From assembly GCA_947457025.1 (NCBI GenBank), contig CANGUI010000084.1:1-7416 (forward strand): a stretch of DNA of 7,416 nucleotides. Reading direction: 5' to 3'. Of this stretch, positions 1-7,416 are shown one piece after another. Source of the DNA: Flammeovirgaceae bacterium (GTDB lineage: Bacteria; Bacteroidota; Bacteroidia; Cytophagales; Cyclobacteriaceae). Every line of letters starts with the position of its first letter. The first letter of the stretch is position 1. A model generated the notes under the pieces. That model was not told the origin of the DNA, made no database searches, and saw only the letters and a list, made by a program, of their open reading frames with translations. A program made the translations under genes and the position numbers.

Positions 1-1592
1 CCGAATCTCCACTCCGCGTCCGGCGGCAGCCAAGACGTTTCCAAAGTACGCGGTTGGTTTGAAAAATTCATTACCACTAAAATTTTTTCGTCGTCCGTTA
101 CGCGCCGGTAGGCGAAAATTTCTTCCTCCCGATAGGGTACCGGGATGTAATCACCGATGGCGAGAACTGCGTGTTGCCTGCGAAACCGAACCAGGTTCCG
201 GAAATACTGTAACACGGACCGATCGTCTGCCTCCTGCGCATCCACATTGATCTGGCAAAAATTGGGATTGACCACCATCCACGGTTCTCCTGTGGTGAAG
301 CCGGCGTGCTGCTGCGCAGACCATTGGAAAGGCGACCGTGCGTTGTCGCGGCCACTGTAGTTTGCCACCCGTAAAAATTCTGCCTCGGGCACTCCCCTCG
401 CTTGAGCCTGCCGCCAACCATTTCGGGTTTCGATGTCTTTCGACTCATCCACGCTACCCAGCGTCAGGTTTGTCATGCCAATCTCATCGCCCGCGTAAAC
501 GAAGGGCGTGCCCCGCTGGGTGAGCATGAGCGTGAGTAACAGCGTGGCGGACGAACGCCAGTGTTCATCATCATTTCCCCACCGCGATACCATGCGGGCA
601 AAGTCGTGATTGCCCAGAAAGATGCTGCCCCACCCCTGCTCTGCCAGCGCGTTGTGCCACGTGCTGAACACCTGCTTAAAGTCGCGGAGCGTCCAGGGTA
701 TGGGATCGAAACGCCCACCCGGGCCCTGGTCCATGAACATGTGGCCGAAATGAAAAATCATATTCAGCCCCCGTTGCGCATCCAGGTAGTCACGGGCATT
801 TTGCGGCGTGATGCCCGGCCCCTCTCCCACCGTCATACACGGGTAGTGATCCCAGACGCACTCGCGCATCTCGGCAACGAATTCCCGCAGGCGTGGCCCA
901 TTTGCATAGTACTTCCGGATCGTCTCGTTGAAATCGGGTGTATCCGTATCCGGAAAATCAGGATGCTTCGAGATGGCAGAGATAACATCCAGACGTAAGC
1001 CATCAACCCCTTTTTGCAGCCAGAACTCCATGATGGCCGCGAGTTCCGCGCGCACAATCGGATTTTCCCAATTGAGATCCGGTTGCTTTTTGGAAAATAG
1101 GTGAAGGTAATAGGCATCCGTTGCAGCATCATACTGCCAGGCGCTGCCCCCGAAAAAAGATGGCCAGTTGTTAGGCGGTTGATTGCCCTTGCCCTGGCGC
1201 CAAAAATAGTAGTCGCGGTACGGGTTGTCTGTACTTTTTCGGGATTCAACAAACCACACATGTTCATCCGACGAATGGTTGAGCACCACATCGATGATCA
1301 GCCGGATGCCCCGGCTATGCAGGGCGGCAAGTAACCGGTCAAAATCTTCCATCGTACCAAACTCATCATGAATGGCGCAGTAGTCGCTGATGTCGTAGCC
1401 TCCATCATCATAGGGCGACCGGAAGATGGGATTGAGCCACACGGCGTCAACACCCAGACGTGCGATGTAATCAACTTTTTCGAGGATGCCGGACAAATCC
1501 CCCACGCCGTCGCCATTGCTATCGTAAAAGCTGCGCGGATAGATCTGGTACACCACCGCGTGCTGCCACCAGGGCATGGAACTAGCGTTCAT
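1..1592 (-). CDS. GH13 alpha-glucosidase, oligo-1,6-glucosidase type (3' end outside window)
   Basis: This is a retaining glycoside hydrolase expected to release glucose from the non-reducing end of short alpha-glucosides, most likely with alpha-1,6 bonds, in the cytoplasm, as no signal peptide is seen. One frame is open from ATG 1592 to the left edge, giving 530 complete codons; relatives are about 550-560 aa, so only the end of the C-terminal beta domain is missing. Visible motifs are a DxNxDGxGD calcium loop (residues 24-32), DVVLNH (101-106), QPDLN (170-174), GLRLDV with nucleophile D202, acid/base E257 in TVGEGPG, and NHD with D330. QPDLN marks the oligo-1,6-glucosidase group, and Val203 after the nucleophile is the residue linked to alpha-1,6 preference. 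Gly258 after the catalytic Glu is unusual, since GEMPG is common. The ATG overlaps the previous stop (ATGA); ATG 1577 (MPWWQ) is an alternative start. Family is near certain; the exact substrate is open. Confidence 0.95.
   Translation of the reverse strand, partial: MNASSMPWWQHAVVYQIYPRSFYDSNGDGVGDLSGILEKVDYIARLGVDAVWLNPIFRSPYDDGGYDISDYCAIHDEFGTMEDFDRLLAALHSRGIRLIIDVVLNHSSDEHVWFVESRKSTDNPYRDYYFWRQGKGNQPPNNWPSFFGGSAWQYDAATDAYYLHLFSKKQPDLNWENPIVRAELAAIMEFWLQKGVDGLRLDVISAISKHPDFPDTDTPDFNETIRKYYANGPRLREFVAEMRECVWDHYPCMTVGEGPGITPQNARDYLDAQRGLNMIFHFGHMFMDQGPGGRFDPIPWTLRDFKQVFSTWHNALAEQGWGSIFLGNHDFARMVSRWGNDDEHWRSSATLLLTLMLTQRGTPFVYAGDEIGMTNLTLGSVDESKDIETRNGWRQAQARGVPEAEFLRVANYSGRDNARSPFQWSAQQHAGFTTGEPWMVVNPNFCQINVDAQEADDRSVLQYFRNLVRFRRQHAVLAIGDYIPVPYREEEIFAYRRVTDDEKILVVMNFSNQPRTLETSWLPPDAEWRF
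1589..1592 (-). other. ATGA stop/start overlap, DUF3179 gene to GH13 gene
   Basis: The TGA stop of the DUF3179 gene (1591-1589) shares two bases with the ATG of the glucosidase gene (1592-1590). Only a weak AGG lies a few bases upstream. This arrangement usually means translation by terminating and restarting ribosomes, so it supports the same transcript and linked expression. Confidence 0.8.
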
Positions 1593-2776
1593 TGCCTGGG
1601 ATCGAACGTGGCCGTCTGCGGATGAAATGTTTTCCAGGAGTGCCAGAACTCCTGATAGGCCTGAACGGGCGCGAGGCGGCTTCCCTGTAGCGGGCCCTCA
1701 ACACATTGCCCACGCCAGTTCCAGGTTGACAGCGTGTTGCGGTCACGCAAGAAAATATTATGAAATTCAAATTCGAGCGTGTCGCGCTGCCAGGCATGAA
1801 AGGAAACCGAATCTGATTCAAGCGTCAGCAAAACCGGAAGTCCGTCCAGCTGATCGTTGATCACGCGCAGGTTGACCAAATCGTTCCAATCATAAGCCTT
1901 CGAGGCCATGCCTGCCCGAACGCCTACGACCCATGATTTTTCCTTCCAGGATAAGCTGTCGCGCCTCTCCAATGAACTCTCCAGCGTACCTTCATCGAAT
2001 TGCTCTAATTCTTCATACTCTTTCTTGAATGTGGAATCCGGTTGCAGGATCAGCGTAGCCGGATGGTGGTCGATCCACGCCAGCAGACTCATCTGCTGTG
2101 CAGGAATTTCCTCGAGCATGGCCCCCTTGAGCGGGCCTGCAATCGCCTCGCCACTCACCTGGCGCCACCAGCTCTTGGTGCGTTGATCTTCAAACATGGC
2201 ATTGAAATGGTCCATGCCCACCAGTCGGAATTCCTCGGGTTGTCCGTTCACCACAGGGCGGAACACCCTGCCCGTGCGACACACGGTGCAATACGTTACC
2301 ATAATGGGTTGACCATTGACGGTATCGCGCACCTGGTGGTGGTAGCCGATCACCTCAATAGGATAGGCACGCGCCACTCCTCCAACGTCAATCCCGAGTA
2401 CAAGTTTACGGCGATCAACTTTATTGGTCTCGGGAGGTAGCAGCACCACCTGACGCGGCTGAAGGAACATTTCATCAGCCCGCATTTTGTAACGCACCTG
2501 GTAGAACACCATGGCATAGACAACTGCAATTGTGATCACGAGCGTGCGAAGCGTAAGGGAACCGTGGCGGAGCAATACTATCGCCGGAAACAAGGCAAGC
2601 AGAAATCCGGCAATCCGGAAATAGGCGATGTGATGGTGCAGGAAGTAAGCCAGATCGACCGACTCCTCCCGCTGACTTCCCGGAAAGGGCATGATGTAGT
2701 AAATGCTGCCAATTTCTACAGAGAACAGCAGCACTGCACCCAATATCCCTATGCCATAGAGTAGCCCCTTTTTCAT
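1589..2776 (-). CDS. Membrane-anchored DUF3179 domain protein, function unknown
   Basis: This 395-aa protein belongs by sequence pattern to the DUF3179 family, for which I know no established biochemical role. Three hydrophobic segments lie near residues 4-29, 52-70 and 76-93. MKK at the N-terminus and RHGSLTLR between segments 2 and 3 place these parts inside, which would put the large C-terminal domain in the periplasm. Typical family motifs are GVARAYPIEVIGYHH (about 133-147), TYCTVCRTG with C163 and C166, SWWRQVSGEAIAGPLKG (202-218) and a HHPATLIL segment (237-244). The soluble part holds two diverged copies of one unit, about residues 127-244 and 283-392; the second has VNLRVIND, EGPLQGSRL and WKTFHPQT but no cysteine pair. 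The gene is joined by ATGA overlaps to glpD before it and the glucosidase after it, so it probably serves the same operon. A thiol-redox or metal-binding role is only a guess from CxxC. Confidence 0.9.
   Translation of the reverse strand: MKKGLLYGIGILGAVLLFSVEIGSIYYIMPFPGSQREESVDLAYFLHHHIAYFRIAGFLLALFPAIVLLRHGSLTLRTLVITIAVVYAMVFYQVRYKMRADEMFLQPRQVVLLPPETNKVDRRKLVLGIDVGGVARAYPIEVIGYHHQVRDTVNGQPIMVTYCTVCRTGRVFRPVVNGQPEEFRLVGMDHFNAMFEDQRTKSWWRQVSGEAIAGPLKGAMLEEIPAQQMSLLAWIDHHPATLILQPDSTFKKEYEELEQFDEGTLESSLERRDSLSWKEKSWVVGVRAGMASKAYDWNDLVNLRVINDQLDGLPVLLTLESDSVSFHAWQRDTLEFEFHNIFLRDRNTLSTWNWRGQCVEGPLQGSRLAPVQAYQEFWHSWKTFHPQTATFDPRQ
2773..2776 (-). other. ATGA stop/start overlap, glpD to DUF3179 gene
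   Basis: The glpD stop TGA (2775-2773) overlaps the ATG (2776-2774) of the DUF3179 gene in the sequence ATATGAAAAAG. No purine-rich Shine-Dalgarno stretch precedes it. Translational coupling to glpD is the simplest reading. Confidence 0.8.
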
Positions 2777-4443
2777 ATGCCGTGTTTGGTAAAATCCACT
2801 ACTGCTTGCAGTTCGTGTTCGAGGTGCTGCCGTTGTTCATTTACCTGTTCGGGCGTCCACTCAAACGTTGCGGCAAAATACTGTAAAACCGGATCAATCC
2901 AACGCAGCAGTTTTGGTCTGTTGAAGTACACCAGGCCGCTCCTGCGGATGGCGAAATCGACCGGTGTCAGGGCCATTTCATGGTGGATGGCAAACCAGGC
3001 TTTGGCCAACACAAGATCGCACTCGGGTTGCGACGTGCGATGCCCTGCGGCATGTGCTACGATCGCGGGCGCCTGCCGGCCATACAGATGCACCAGGTTG
3101 GTCGCTTCACTACCGCGGATATTGAGGTCATCCAGTTGCTTAGCAATTTCACTCTCCAACTGACGCACCTCCTGATACGAGTTGAAATGCCCCCCCGGCA
3201 GCATATCGGTCGCCGTATGACAATCCTTCAGGTCACGATCGGAAAAATGCGTTTCGATCACGCGGTCCACCACCCGTTCGGCCATTTTGCGGTAGCCTGT
3301 CAGTTTCCCGCCCGCGATTGAAATCAAACCCGAAGACGATTCAAATATTTCATCTCGGCGCGACAGTTCAGAGGCCGACTTCCCCTCCTCATGGATCAGC
3401 GGGCGCAAACCTGCCCAACTGGATTCAACATCTGCCAGTGTGAGCAACGCCGTGGGAAATGTTTCGTTTACCGCATTCACTAAGTAGCGCACGTCCTCCT
3501 CCGACGCGAAGACCTCGTCCTTGTTCCCTGTGTAGTCGGTATCGGTTGTGCCGATGTACGTGATGCGGCCGCGGGGAATGGCAAAGATCATGCGTCCGCC
3601 GGCCACATCGAAGTAAATGGCTTGTCTTACGGGTAGGCTATGGTAGGGCACAACAATGTGTACGCCTTTAGTGAGATGAAGGCGTTTGCCCTTTTTTGAC
3701 TGGTTTCGCTCGCGTAACTCATCCACCCAGGGGCCAGCCGCATTGACAATTGCCTTCGCGCGGATCGGGAACGAGTGGTCGTTCATCCGGTCTCGCGCAA
3801 CCACCGCATTCAATTCCTGCTGCTGGTATTGGAAATCGGTGGCGGCAACATAATTCACCACGCACCCGCCCCGGGCGGCTGCGGCTTTGGCGAGTTCAAT
3901 CGTCAGACGGGCATCATCGGTGCGGTACTCTGCGTAGAGGGCGCCTCCCTTCACGCCGTCGCTGTTCAACAGCGGCTCGAGGGTGAGCGTCTGTGGGCGT
4001 GTGAGCATCCGGCGCTGATCTTCCGGCCCGACGCCCGCCAGCCAGTCATACATCTTGAGCCCGATGGAGGTCAGCCAATACCCAAGGCCCCTGCGCTCGT
4101 ACAGCGGCAGCAACATCTTCTCGGGTACGACCAAATGCGGAGCAAGGCGATGAACAATCGCGCGCTCGCTGCCCACTTCTTTCACCAGGGCAAACTCAAG
4201 CTGCTTGAGGTACCGCAAGCCGCCATGAATCAGTTTGGTGGAGCGGCTGCTCGTACCGAAGGCAAAGTCTTCTTTTTCGATCAGGGCCGTTTTCAGCCCG
4301 CGAGACACCGCGTCCAATGCGATGCCGACGCCGGTAATCCCACCTCCGATAACCACCAGATCAAATGCTTCAGTGCGAAGCTGCTGGATGAACCGGGCGC
4401 GATCATGAGCGGAGAACGACACAGCAGAACGAGCGTTAATCAA
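2773..4443 (-). CDS. glpD: FAD-dependent glycerol-3-phosphate dehydrogenase
   Basis: This is the aerobic, membrane-associated flavoenzyme that oxidises sn-glycerol-3-phosphate to dihydroxyacetone phosphate and passes electrons to quinone. The 556-aa product has an N-terminal dinucleotide-binding motif ([11 protein letters not shown], 30-40) and then E56, followed by the family signature [17 protein letters not shown] (63-79). Further conserved blocks are [10 protein letters not shown] (172-181), [11 protein letters not shown] (234-244), GTTDTDY (298-304), [15 protein letters not shown] (341-355) and [14 protein letters not shown] (376-389). A C-terminal domain runs from about 405. The sequence resembles the Bacillus type closely, as I recall it, across its whole length. 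The frame has an upstream stop just before TTG 4443, so translation starts at that TTG (8-nt overlap with glpK) or at GTG 4422. The GTG gives [11 protein letters not shown], which aligns well with the Bacillus N-terminus. It follows glpK directly and completes glycerol catabolism. Confidence 0.96.
   Translation of the reverse strand: MINARSAVSFSAHDRARFIQQLRTEAFDLVVIGGGITGVGIALDAVSRGLKTALIEKEDFAFGTSSRSTKLIHGGLRYLKQLEFALVKEVGSERAIVHRLAPHLVVPEKMLLPLYERRGLGYWLTSIGLKMYDWLAGVGPEDQRRMLTRPQTLTLEPLLNSDGVKGGALYAEYRTDDARLTIELAKAAAARGGCVVNYVAATDFQYQQQELNAVVARDRMNDHSFPIRAKAIVNAAGPWVDELRERNQSKKGKRLHLTKGVHIVVPYHSLPVRQAIYFDVAGGRMIFAIPRGRITYIGTTDTDYTGNKDEVFASEEDVRYLVNAVNETFPTALLTLADVESSWAGLRPLIHEEGKSASELSRRDEIFESSSGLISIAGGKLTGYRKMAERVVDRVIETHFSDRDLKDCHTATDMLPGGHFNSYQEVRQLESEIAKQLDDLNIRGSEATNLVHLYGRQAPAIVAHAAGHRTSQPECDLVLAKAWFAIHHEMALTPVDFAIRRSGLVYFNRPKLLRWIDPVLQYFAATFEWTPEQVNEQRQHLEHELQAVVDFTKHGI
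4420..4443 (-). other. glpK/glpD junction with two candidate non-ATG starts for glpD
   Basis: No ATG is available for glpD here. The candidates are TTG 4443-4441, inside the last codons of glpK, and GTG 4422-4420, which starts 13 nt after the glpK stop (4438-4436). A TGA lies in frame two codons before the TTG, so the start cannot be further upstream. Neither candidate has a Shine-Dalgarno sequence. The GTG fits remembered homologue N-termini better; the FAD motif only begins near residue 30, so both products would be functional. Confidence 0.6.
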
Positions 4444-5914
4444 TCCATTTCATGGCACGCACCACCGCCTTTTTCCAGCCCTGGTAAAGCCGCTGCCGTA
4501 CATCAGGTGCCATGTTGGGCACAAACGTGTGCTGGATGTGGCGGTTCTTCAGGATGGTCTCTTTCTTCCAGAGGCCCACCTGTATGCCGGCCAGGTAGGC
4601 CGCTCCCAGCGCTGTGGATTCAATGACTTCCGGGCGTTCCACCGGCGTATCGAGGATGTCGGCCTGAAACTGCATGAGCATGTTGTTGGCACAGGCTCCG
4701 CCATCCACCTTCAGTGCGGATAATTTCAAACCGGCATCTTCCTCCATCGCAGTCAAGACATCTTTGGTTTGATAGGCCAGCGATTCGAGAGTCGCTTTAA
4801 TGATGTGGTCTTTCCCCGTGTCGCGGGTGAGACCAAATATGGCGCCTCGTGCATACATGTCCCAGTAGGGGGCGCCCAATCCCGCGAAAGCGGGAACAAC
4901 ATACACCTCGTTGGAGCCTAAGGCCTTGGCAGCAAAGTATTCGGAGTCTTTCGATTGATCGATGAGGTGGAGGCTGTCGCGCAGCCATTGAACCGCAGCG
5001 CCGGCGATGAACACACTCCCTTCGAGCGCATATTCCACGCGCCCGTCCAGCCCCCAGGCAATGGTGGTAATCAATCCATTTTTGGAATACTGGAGTTGTG
5101 AACCGGTATTCATCAGCATGAAGCAGCCGGTGCCATAGGTGTTTTTGGCTGTGCCCGGTTCAAAGCAAGCCTGGCCAAATAGCGCAGCTTGCTGGTCACC
5201 CGCCACACCGGCAATCGGAATTTCAGCGCCATCGTAGTGCCAGTGCCCAAATAGTGCAGCCGAGGGTTTCACCTCGGGCAGGAGGCTGGCCGGGATTTTA
5301 AGTTCCTTGAGAAGTGTTTCGTCCCACGCTAGTGACCGAATGTCGAAAAGCATCGTTCGCGATGCGTTGGAGTAGTCGGTTACATGACTTTTACCGTTGG
5401 TAAGTTTCCAGATCAACCAGGAGTCGATCGTGCCAAAGGCAAGCTCACCGCGGGCGGCGCGTTCGGCCACACCAGGGACATCCTCCAGCAGCCAGTTTAT
5501 TTTGGTTGCCGAAAAATAGGAGTCGATCACCAGGCCGGTCGCTTGTCGGACATGGTCGGCCAGGCCTTTTGTTTTCAGCGCCTCGCATTTCGCTGCGGTG
5601 CGCTTATCCTGCCACACGATCGCGTGGTACACCGGCTCACCCGTGGCGCGATCCCAGATCACCGTGGTTTCGCGTTGATTCGTGATGCCAATGGCGGCGA
5701 TATCGCGCGCACGCACATCGTTTTCGAGTAGCACCCGAAGCAGCACACTCAACTGAGATTTCCAGATTTCATGCGGGTCGTGTTCCACCCAGCCGGGCTG
5801 AGGGAAGATCTGCCGAAACTCCTGCTGGGCGATGCCTTTAATCGCACCGCTTTCATCAAATAATACGGCCCTGGAACTGGTAGTGCCCTGGTCGAGTGAA
5901 ACAATGTACTTCAT
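4436..5914 (-). CDS. glpK: Glycerol kinase
   Basis: This kinase phosphorylates glycerol with ATP to sn-glycerol-3-phosphate in the cytoplasm, trapping what GlpF lets in. It has 492 aa (E. coli enzyme about 500) and two FGGY-fold domains. Visible are the phosphate loop [11 protein letters not shown] (6-16), glycerol-binding NQRETT with R81 and E82, W101 (IVWQDKR), Y133, and catalytic base D240 in [11 protein letters not shown]. The C-terminal signature is [15 protein letters not shown] (405-419). These match E. coli R83, E84, W103, Y135 and D245. His226 in WHYDG sits where Gram-positive GlpK carries the HPr-phosphorylated histidine; the E. coli FBP-contact Arg236 is replaced by Glu231, and the C-terminal IIAGlc-binding PGIET segment is absent. 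The frame is open far upstream across glpF, but [10 protein letters not shown] is the true family N-terminus, so ATG 5914 was chosen. It starts 8 nt after the glpF stop. Confidence 0.98.
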   Translation of the reverse strand: MKYIVSLDQGTTSSRAVLFDESGAIKGIAQQEFRQIFPQPGWVEHDPHEIWKSQLSVLLRVLLENDVRARDIAAIGITNQRETTVIWDRATGEPVYHAIVWQDKRTAAKCEALKTKGLADHVRQATGLVIDSYFSATKINWLLEDVPGVAERAARGELAFGTIDSWLIWKLTNGKSHVTDYSNASRTMLFDIRSLAWDETLLKELKIPASLLPEVKPSAALFGHWHYDGAEIPIAGVAGDQQAALFGQACFEPGTAKNTYGTGCFMLMNTGSQLQYSKNGLITTIAWGLDGRVEYALEGSVFIAGAAVQWLRDSLHLIDQSKDSEYFAAKALGSNEVYVVPAFAGLGAPYWDMYARGAIFGLTRDTGKDHIIKATLESLAYQTKDVLTAMEEDAGLKLSALKVDGGACANNMLMQFQADILDTPVERPEVIESTALGAAYLAGIQVGLWKKETILKNRHIQHTFVPNMAPDVRQRLYQGWKKAVVRAMKWID

Positions 5915-5922
5915 GGACAAAT

Positions 5923-6627
5923 TCAGTATAGCATTCCGTAGATCCCTACCGCGAGTGCGCCGCCCACGATCGGGCCAACCACCGGTATCCAGGCATAGCT
6001 CCAGTCGGAGTCGGCCTTTCCGGAAATGGGTAAGAGCGCGTGGGCGAGCCGCGGACCGAGGTCGCGGGCGGGATTGATGGCAAAACCTGTGGTGCCACCG
6101 AGGCCCAAGCCGATCGCCATGATGAGCAAGCCAACGACAATGGGGCTGAGCCCCTGCGTAAACTCGTTGGTGCCCAGGAATAGCAGACCCAACACCAGCA
6201 CGGTGGAAGCCAGCACCTCGCTGAGGAAGTTCGTAACCGGGTTGCGCACCGCCGGTGCCGTGCAAAATGCGGCCCGCTTTGCGGCACCATCGGGGGTGTT
6301 GCGCCAGTGCGGCAGGTAGTGGAGCCAAACCAAAATGGCACCAGCAAAGGCGCCGCCCACTTGTGCAGCCAGGTAGCCACCCACCTGCGCCGTGGCAAAG
6401 TCGCCCTTGAGGGCGAAGGCAATGGTTACCGCTGGATTGAGGTGGGCCCCGCTACTGGTGCCAACGGCATAGATGGCGAGCGTCACCGCCAGGCCCCACG
6501 TGAAGCAAATCGTAAACCAGCCCGGGTTTTCCGCCTTGCTGCCCCTCAGCAGGGCGCCGGCAACGATGCCATTCCCCAGCAGGATAACCAAAAGAGTTCC
6601 GAAAAATTCCGCTACGTATACGTGCAT
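5923..6627 (-). CDS. glpF: Glycerol uptake facilitator (aquaglyceroporin)
   Basis: This is an inner-membrane channel of the MIP family for passive entry of glycerol. It has 234 aa, shorter than E. coli GlpF (281) mainly at the C-terminus and loops, with six expected membrane helices and two half-helices. The two pore motifs are [10 protein letters not shown] (59-68, NPA at 64-66) and GFAINPARD (181-189, NPA at 185-187). The residues equivalent to the E. coli glycerol selectivity filter are all kept: W44, G173, F182 and R188, and D189 after the Arg is typical of glycerol channels rather than water-only aquaporins. The ATG at 6627-6625 starts 4 nt after the transporter stop; no Shine-Dalgarno sequence is seen. 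Its position directly before glpK is the classic arrangement for glycerol uptake and trapping. Confidence 0.97.
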   Translation of the reverse strand: MHVYVAEFFGTLLVILLGNGIVAGALLRGSKAENPGWFTICFTWGLAVTLAIYAVGTSSGAHLNPAVTIAFALKGDFATAQVGGYLAAQVGGAFAGAILVWLHYLPHWRNTPDGAAKRAAFCTAPAVRNPVTNFLSEVLASTVLVLGLLFLGTNEFTQGLSPIVVGLLIMAIGLGLGGTTGFAINPARDLGPRLAHALLPISGKADSDWSYAWIPVVGPIVGGALAVGIYGMLY

Positions 6628-6631
6628 AGCA

Positions 6632-7416
6632 TTAATGAGAGGTTGAATTGAATTGCATTTCGTTTGATGTCGGCTGTGGCCGGATCAGGAGCGTGGCCCC
6701 GGCTGCCAACAGCAGCAAGACACCGGCAAACAGTACTGCGTGGCTGCTGTTATTGCCCAGCAGGTTCTTCATCACCCAGCCGAAGGAGAGCGTCTGTAAA
6801 ATCATCGGTACCACAATCATCATGTTGATGATGCCCATGTAGACTCCGTAGCGTTCGCGCGGAATTCCACCCACCACGAGCAGATAGGGAATGCCCATCA
6901 TACTGGCCCAGCCGATGCCAAAGCCGGTGATGGCCGGAAAGAGCAGGTATTTGTTTTCGATGAATGGGAATACCAGAAGGCCCGCGCTGGCCAGCACAAG
7001 ACATCCGAAATGAACAACTTTCGCCGAACTGCGCTGCACAAACCACACCAACGCGAAAGCCGTCAGGAAGGTAACGATGTTGTACCACCCGTTTACCAGG
7101 CCGGTCCAACTCACCGCTGTTTCATAGGCTGTTGGATCGGATGCGGGCGTTGCCCTCCAAACGGACAACGCCACACTTTTGGATGCATTCTGCCAGTAAC
7201 AGAAAAGCGCATACCATTGAAACAAATAGACGAGCGCCAATTGCCACATCACCTTTGGCATTACGAGAATGGCTTCCATGATTTCGATGTTCTGGGCAAA
7301 TGCCAGCCGTGTGAAAGCGTTTTCGCGCAGCCAGCGGATTAGCCGTGGCAGTAAGGTCGGTAGAAACAGGGAAGGAATCGCGATCAAAAATAAAACCAGG
7401 TAGGCGATTAACGAAG
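6632..7416 (-). CDS. MFS sugar transporter, SLC45-like, C-terminal part (5' end outside window)
   Basis: The 260 visible residues are the C-terminal half or more of a major facilitator protein; the frame stays open to the right edge, and the TTG at 7387 lies inside a membrane helix, so it is not the start. About seven hydrophobic segments can be seen, near residues 1-20, 52-75, 106-130, 136-155, 158-182, 193-215 and 225-248. Blocks such as MPKVMWQLALVYLFQWYALF, GFGIGWASMMGIPY and ERYGVYMGIINMMIVVP match my memory of SLC45-like bacterial transporters, which are linked to proton-coupled uptake of maltose, sucrose or other alpha-glucosides. The substrate cannot be read from sequence. It ends 4 nt before glpF, and the glucosidase at the operon's other end fits an imported alpha-glucoside. 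The MFS assignment is firm; the subfamily is likely. Confidence 0.88.
   Translation of the reverse strand, partial: SLIAYLVLFLIAIPSLFLPTLLPRLIRWLRENAFTRLAFAQNIEIMEAILVMPKVMWQLALVYLFQWYALFCYWQNASKSVALSVWRATPASDPTAYETAVSWTGLVNGWYNIVTFLTAFALVWFVQRSSAKVVHFGCLVLASAGLLVFPFIENKYLLFPAITGFGIGWASMMGIPYLLVVGGIPRERYGVYMGIINMMIVVPMILQTLSFGWVMKNLLGNNSSHAVLFAGVLLLLAAGATLLIRPQPTSNEMQFNSTSH

Noticed and set aside
98..1516. Several short open frames on both strands over the glucosidase, which could suggest a decayed gene.
   Set aside because: Codon-by-codon translation from ATG 1592 gives one uninterrupted minus-strand frame to the window edge with all GH13 motifs in order. The short frames are shadows; the true frame has no stop in the window.
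2279..2290. CxxC in the DUF3179 protein as a c-type haem site.
   Set aside because: The motif is CTVCR, with no His directly after the second Cys, so it is not a CxxCH haem-binding site.
3775..4626. A 283-codon open frame on the plus strand opposite glpD and glpK.
   Set aside because: It has no recognisable motif, lies antisense to two strongly conserved genes and spans their junction. It is best explained as a by-product of GC-rich codon use.
4881..4894. Perfect 5-bp inverted repeat CCCGC-GAAA-GCGGG, which could be a hairpin or terminator.
   Set aside because: It lies inside glpK and encodes the conserved VPAFAG block. There is no T-run and the stem is short, so chance from codon choice is likely.
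4436..6328. A 630-codon open frame containing glpK with a 138-residue N-terminal extension.
   Set aside because: The extension lies in another frame over the conserved glpF gene and is arginine/proline-rich, unlike a real domain. The family N-terminus [14 protein letters not shown] begins at 5914.
7385..7387. TTG as the start codon of the transporter gene.
   Set aside because: The frame continues upstream to the edge with hydrophobic residues (SLIAYLVLF) that extend the same membrane helix, and an MFS protein needs more N-terminal helices. The gene is cut by the window.

Overview
The window is a run of six co-directional genes on the minus strand, packed with gaps of at most 8 nt or with short overlaps. 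In transcription order (right to left) they are: an MFS sugar transporter (5' end outside the window), the glycerol channel glpF, glycerol kinase glpK, glycerol-3-phosphate dehydrogenase glpD, a membrane-anchored DUF3179 protein, and a GH13 alpha-glucosidase whose 3' end runs off the left edge. No RNA gene, mobile element, CRISPR array, promoter or terminator is visible, and no intergenic space is long enough to hold a conventional promoter. The operon's promoter must lie right of position 7416 and its terminator left of position 1.

Organism: GC is moderate (roughly mid-50s percent by eye). None of the five visible starts has a good Shine-Dalgarno sequence. The transporter is of the SLC45-like MFS type and DUF3179 is present. 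Together these suggest a Bacteroidota member, perhaps of the Cytophagales/Chitinophagales side. This is an inference from style and remembered family resemblance, not a proven assignment.

Function: glpF, glpK and glpD form a complete route from external glycerol to dihydroxyacetone phosphate. The residues that define each function are present: the glycerol-type selectivity filter in GlpF, the NQRETT and GDQQ motifs in GlpK, and the FAD motif in GlpD. The outer genes handle sugars: a probable sugar importer at the 5' side and a cytoplasmic oligo-1,6-glucosidase-type enzyme at the 3' side. This suggests joint use of alpha-glucosides and glycerol. One testable idea is uptake of a glucosyl-glycerol type compound, cleaved inside the cell to glucose and glycerol.

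The least explained gene is the DUF3179 protein. It is coupled by ATGA overlaps to both neighbours, has three N-terminal membrane segments, and carries two diverged copies of one domain, only the first of which has a CxxC motif.
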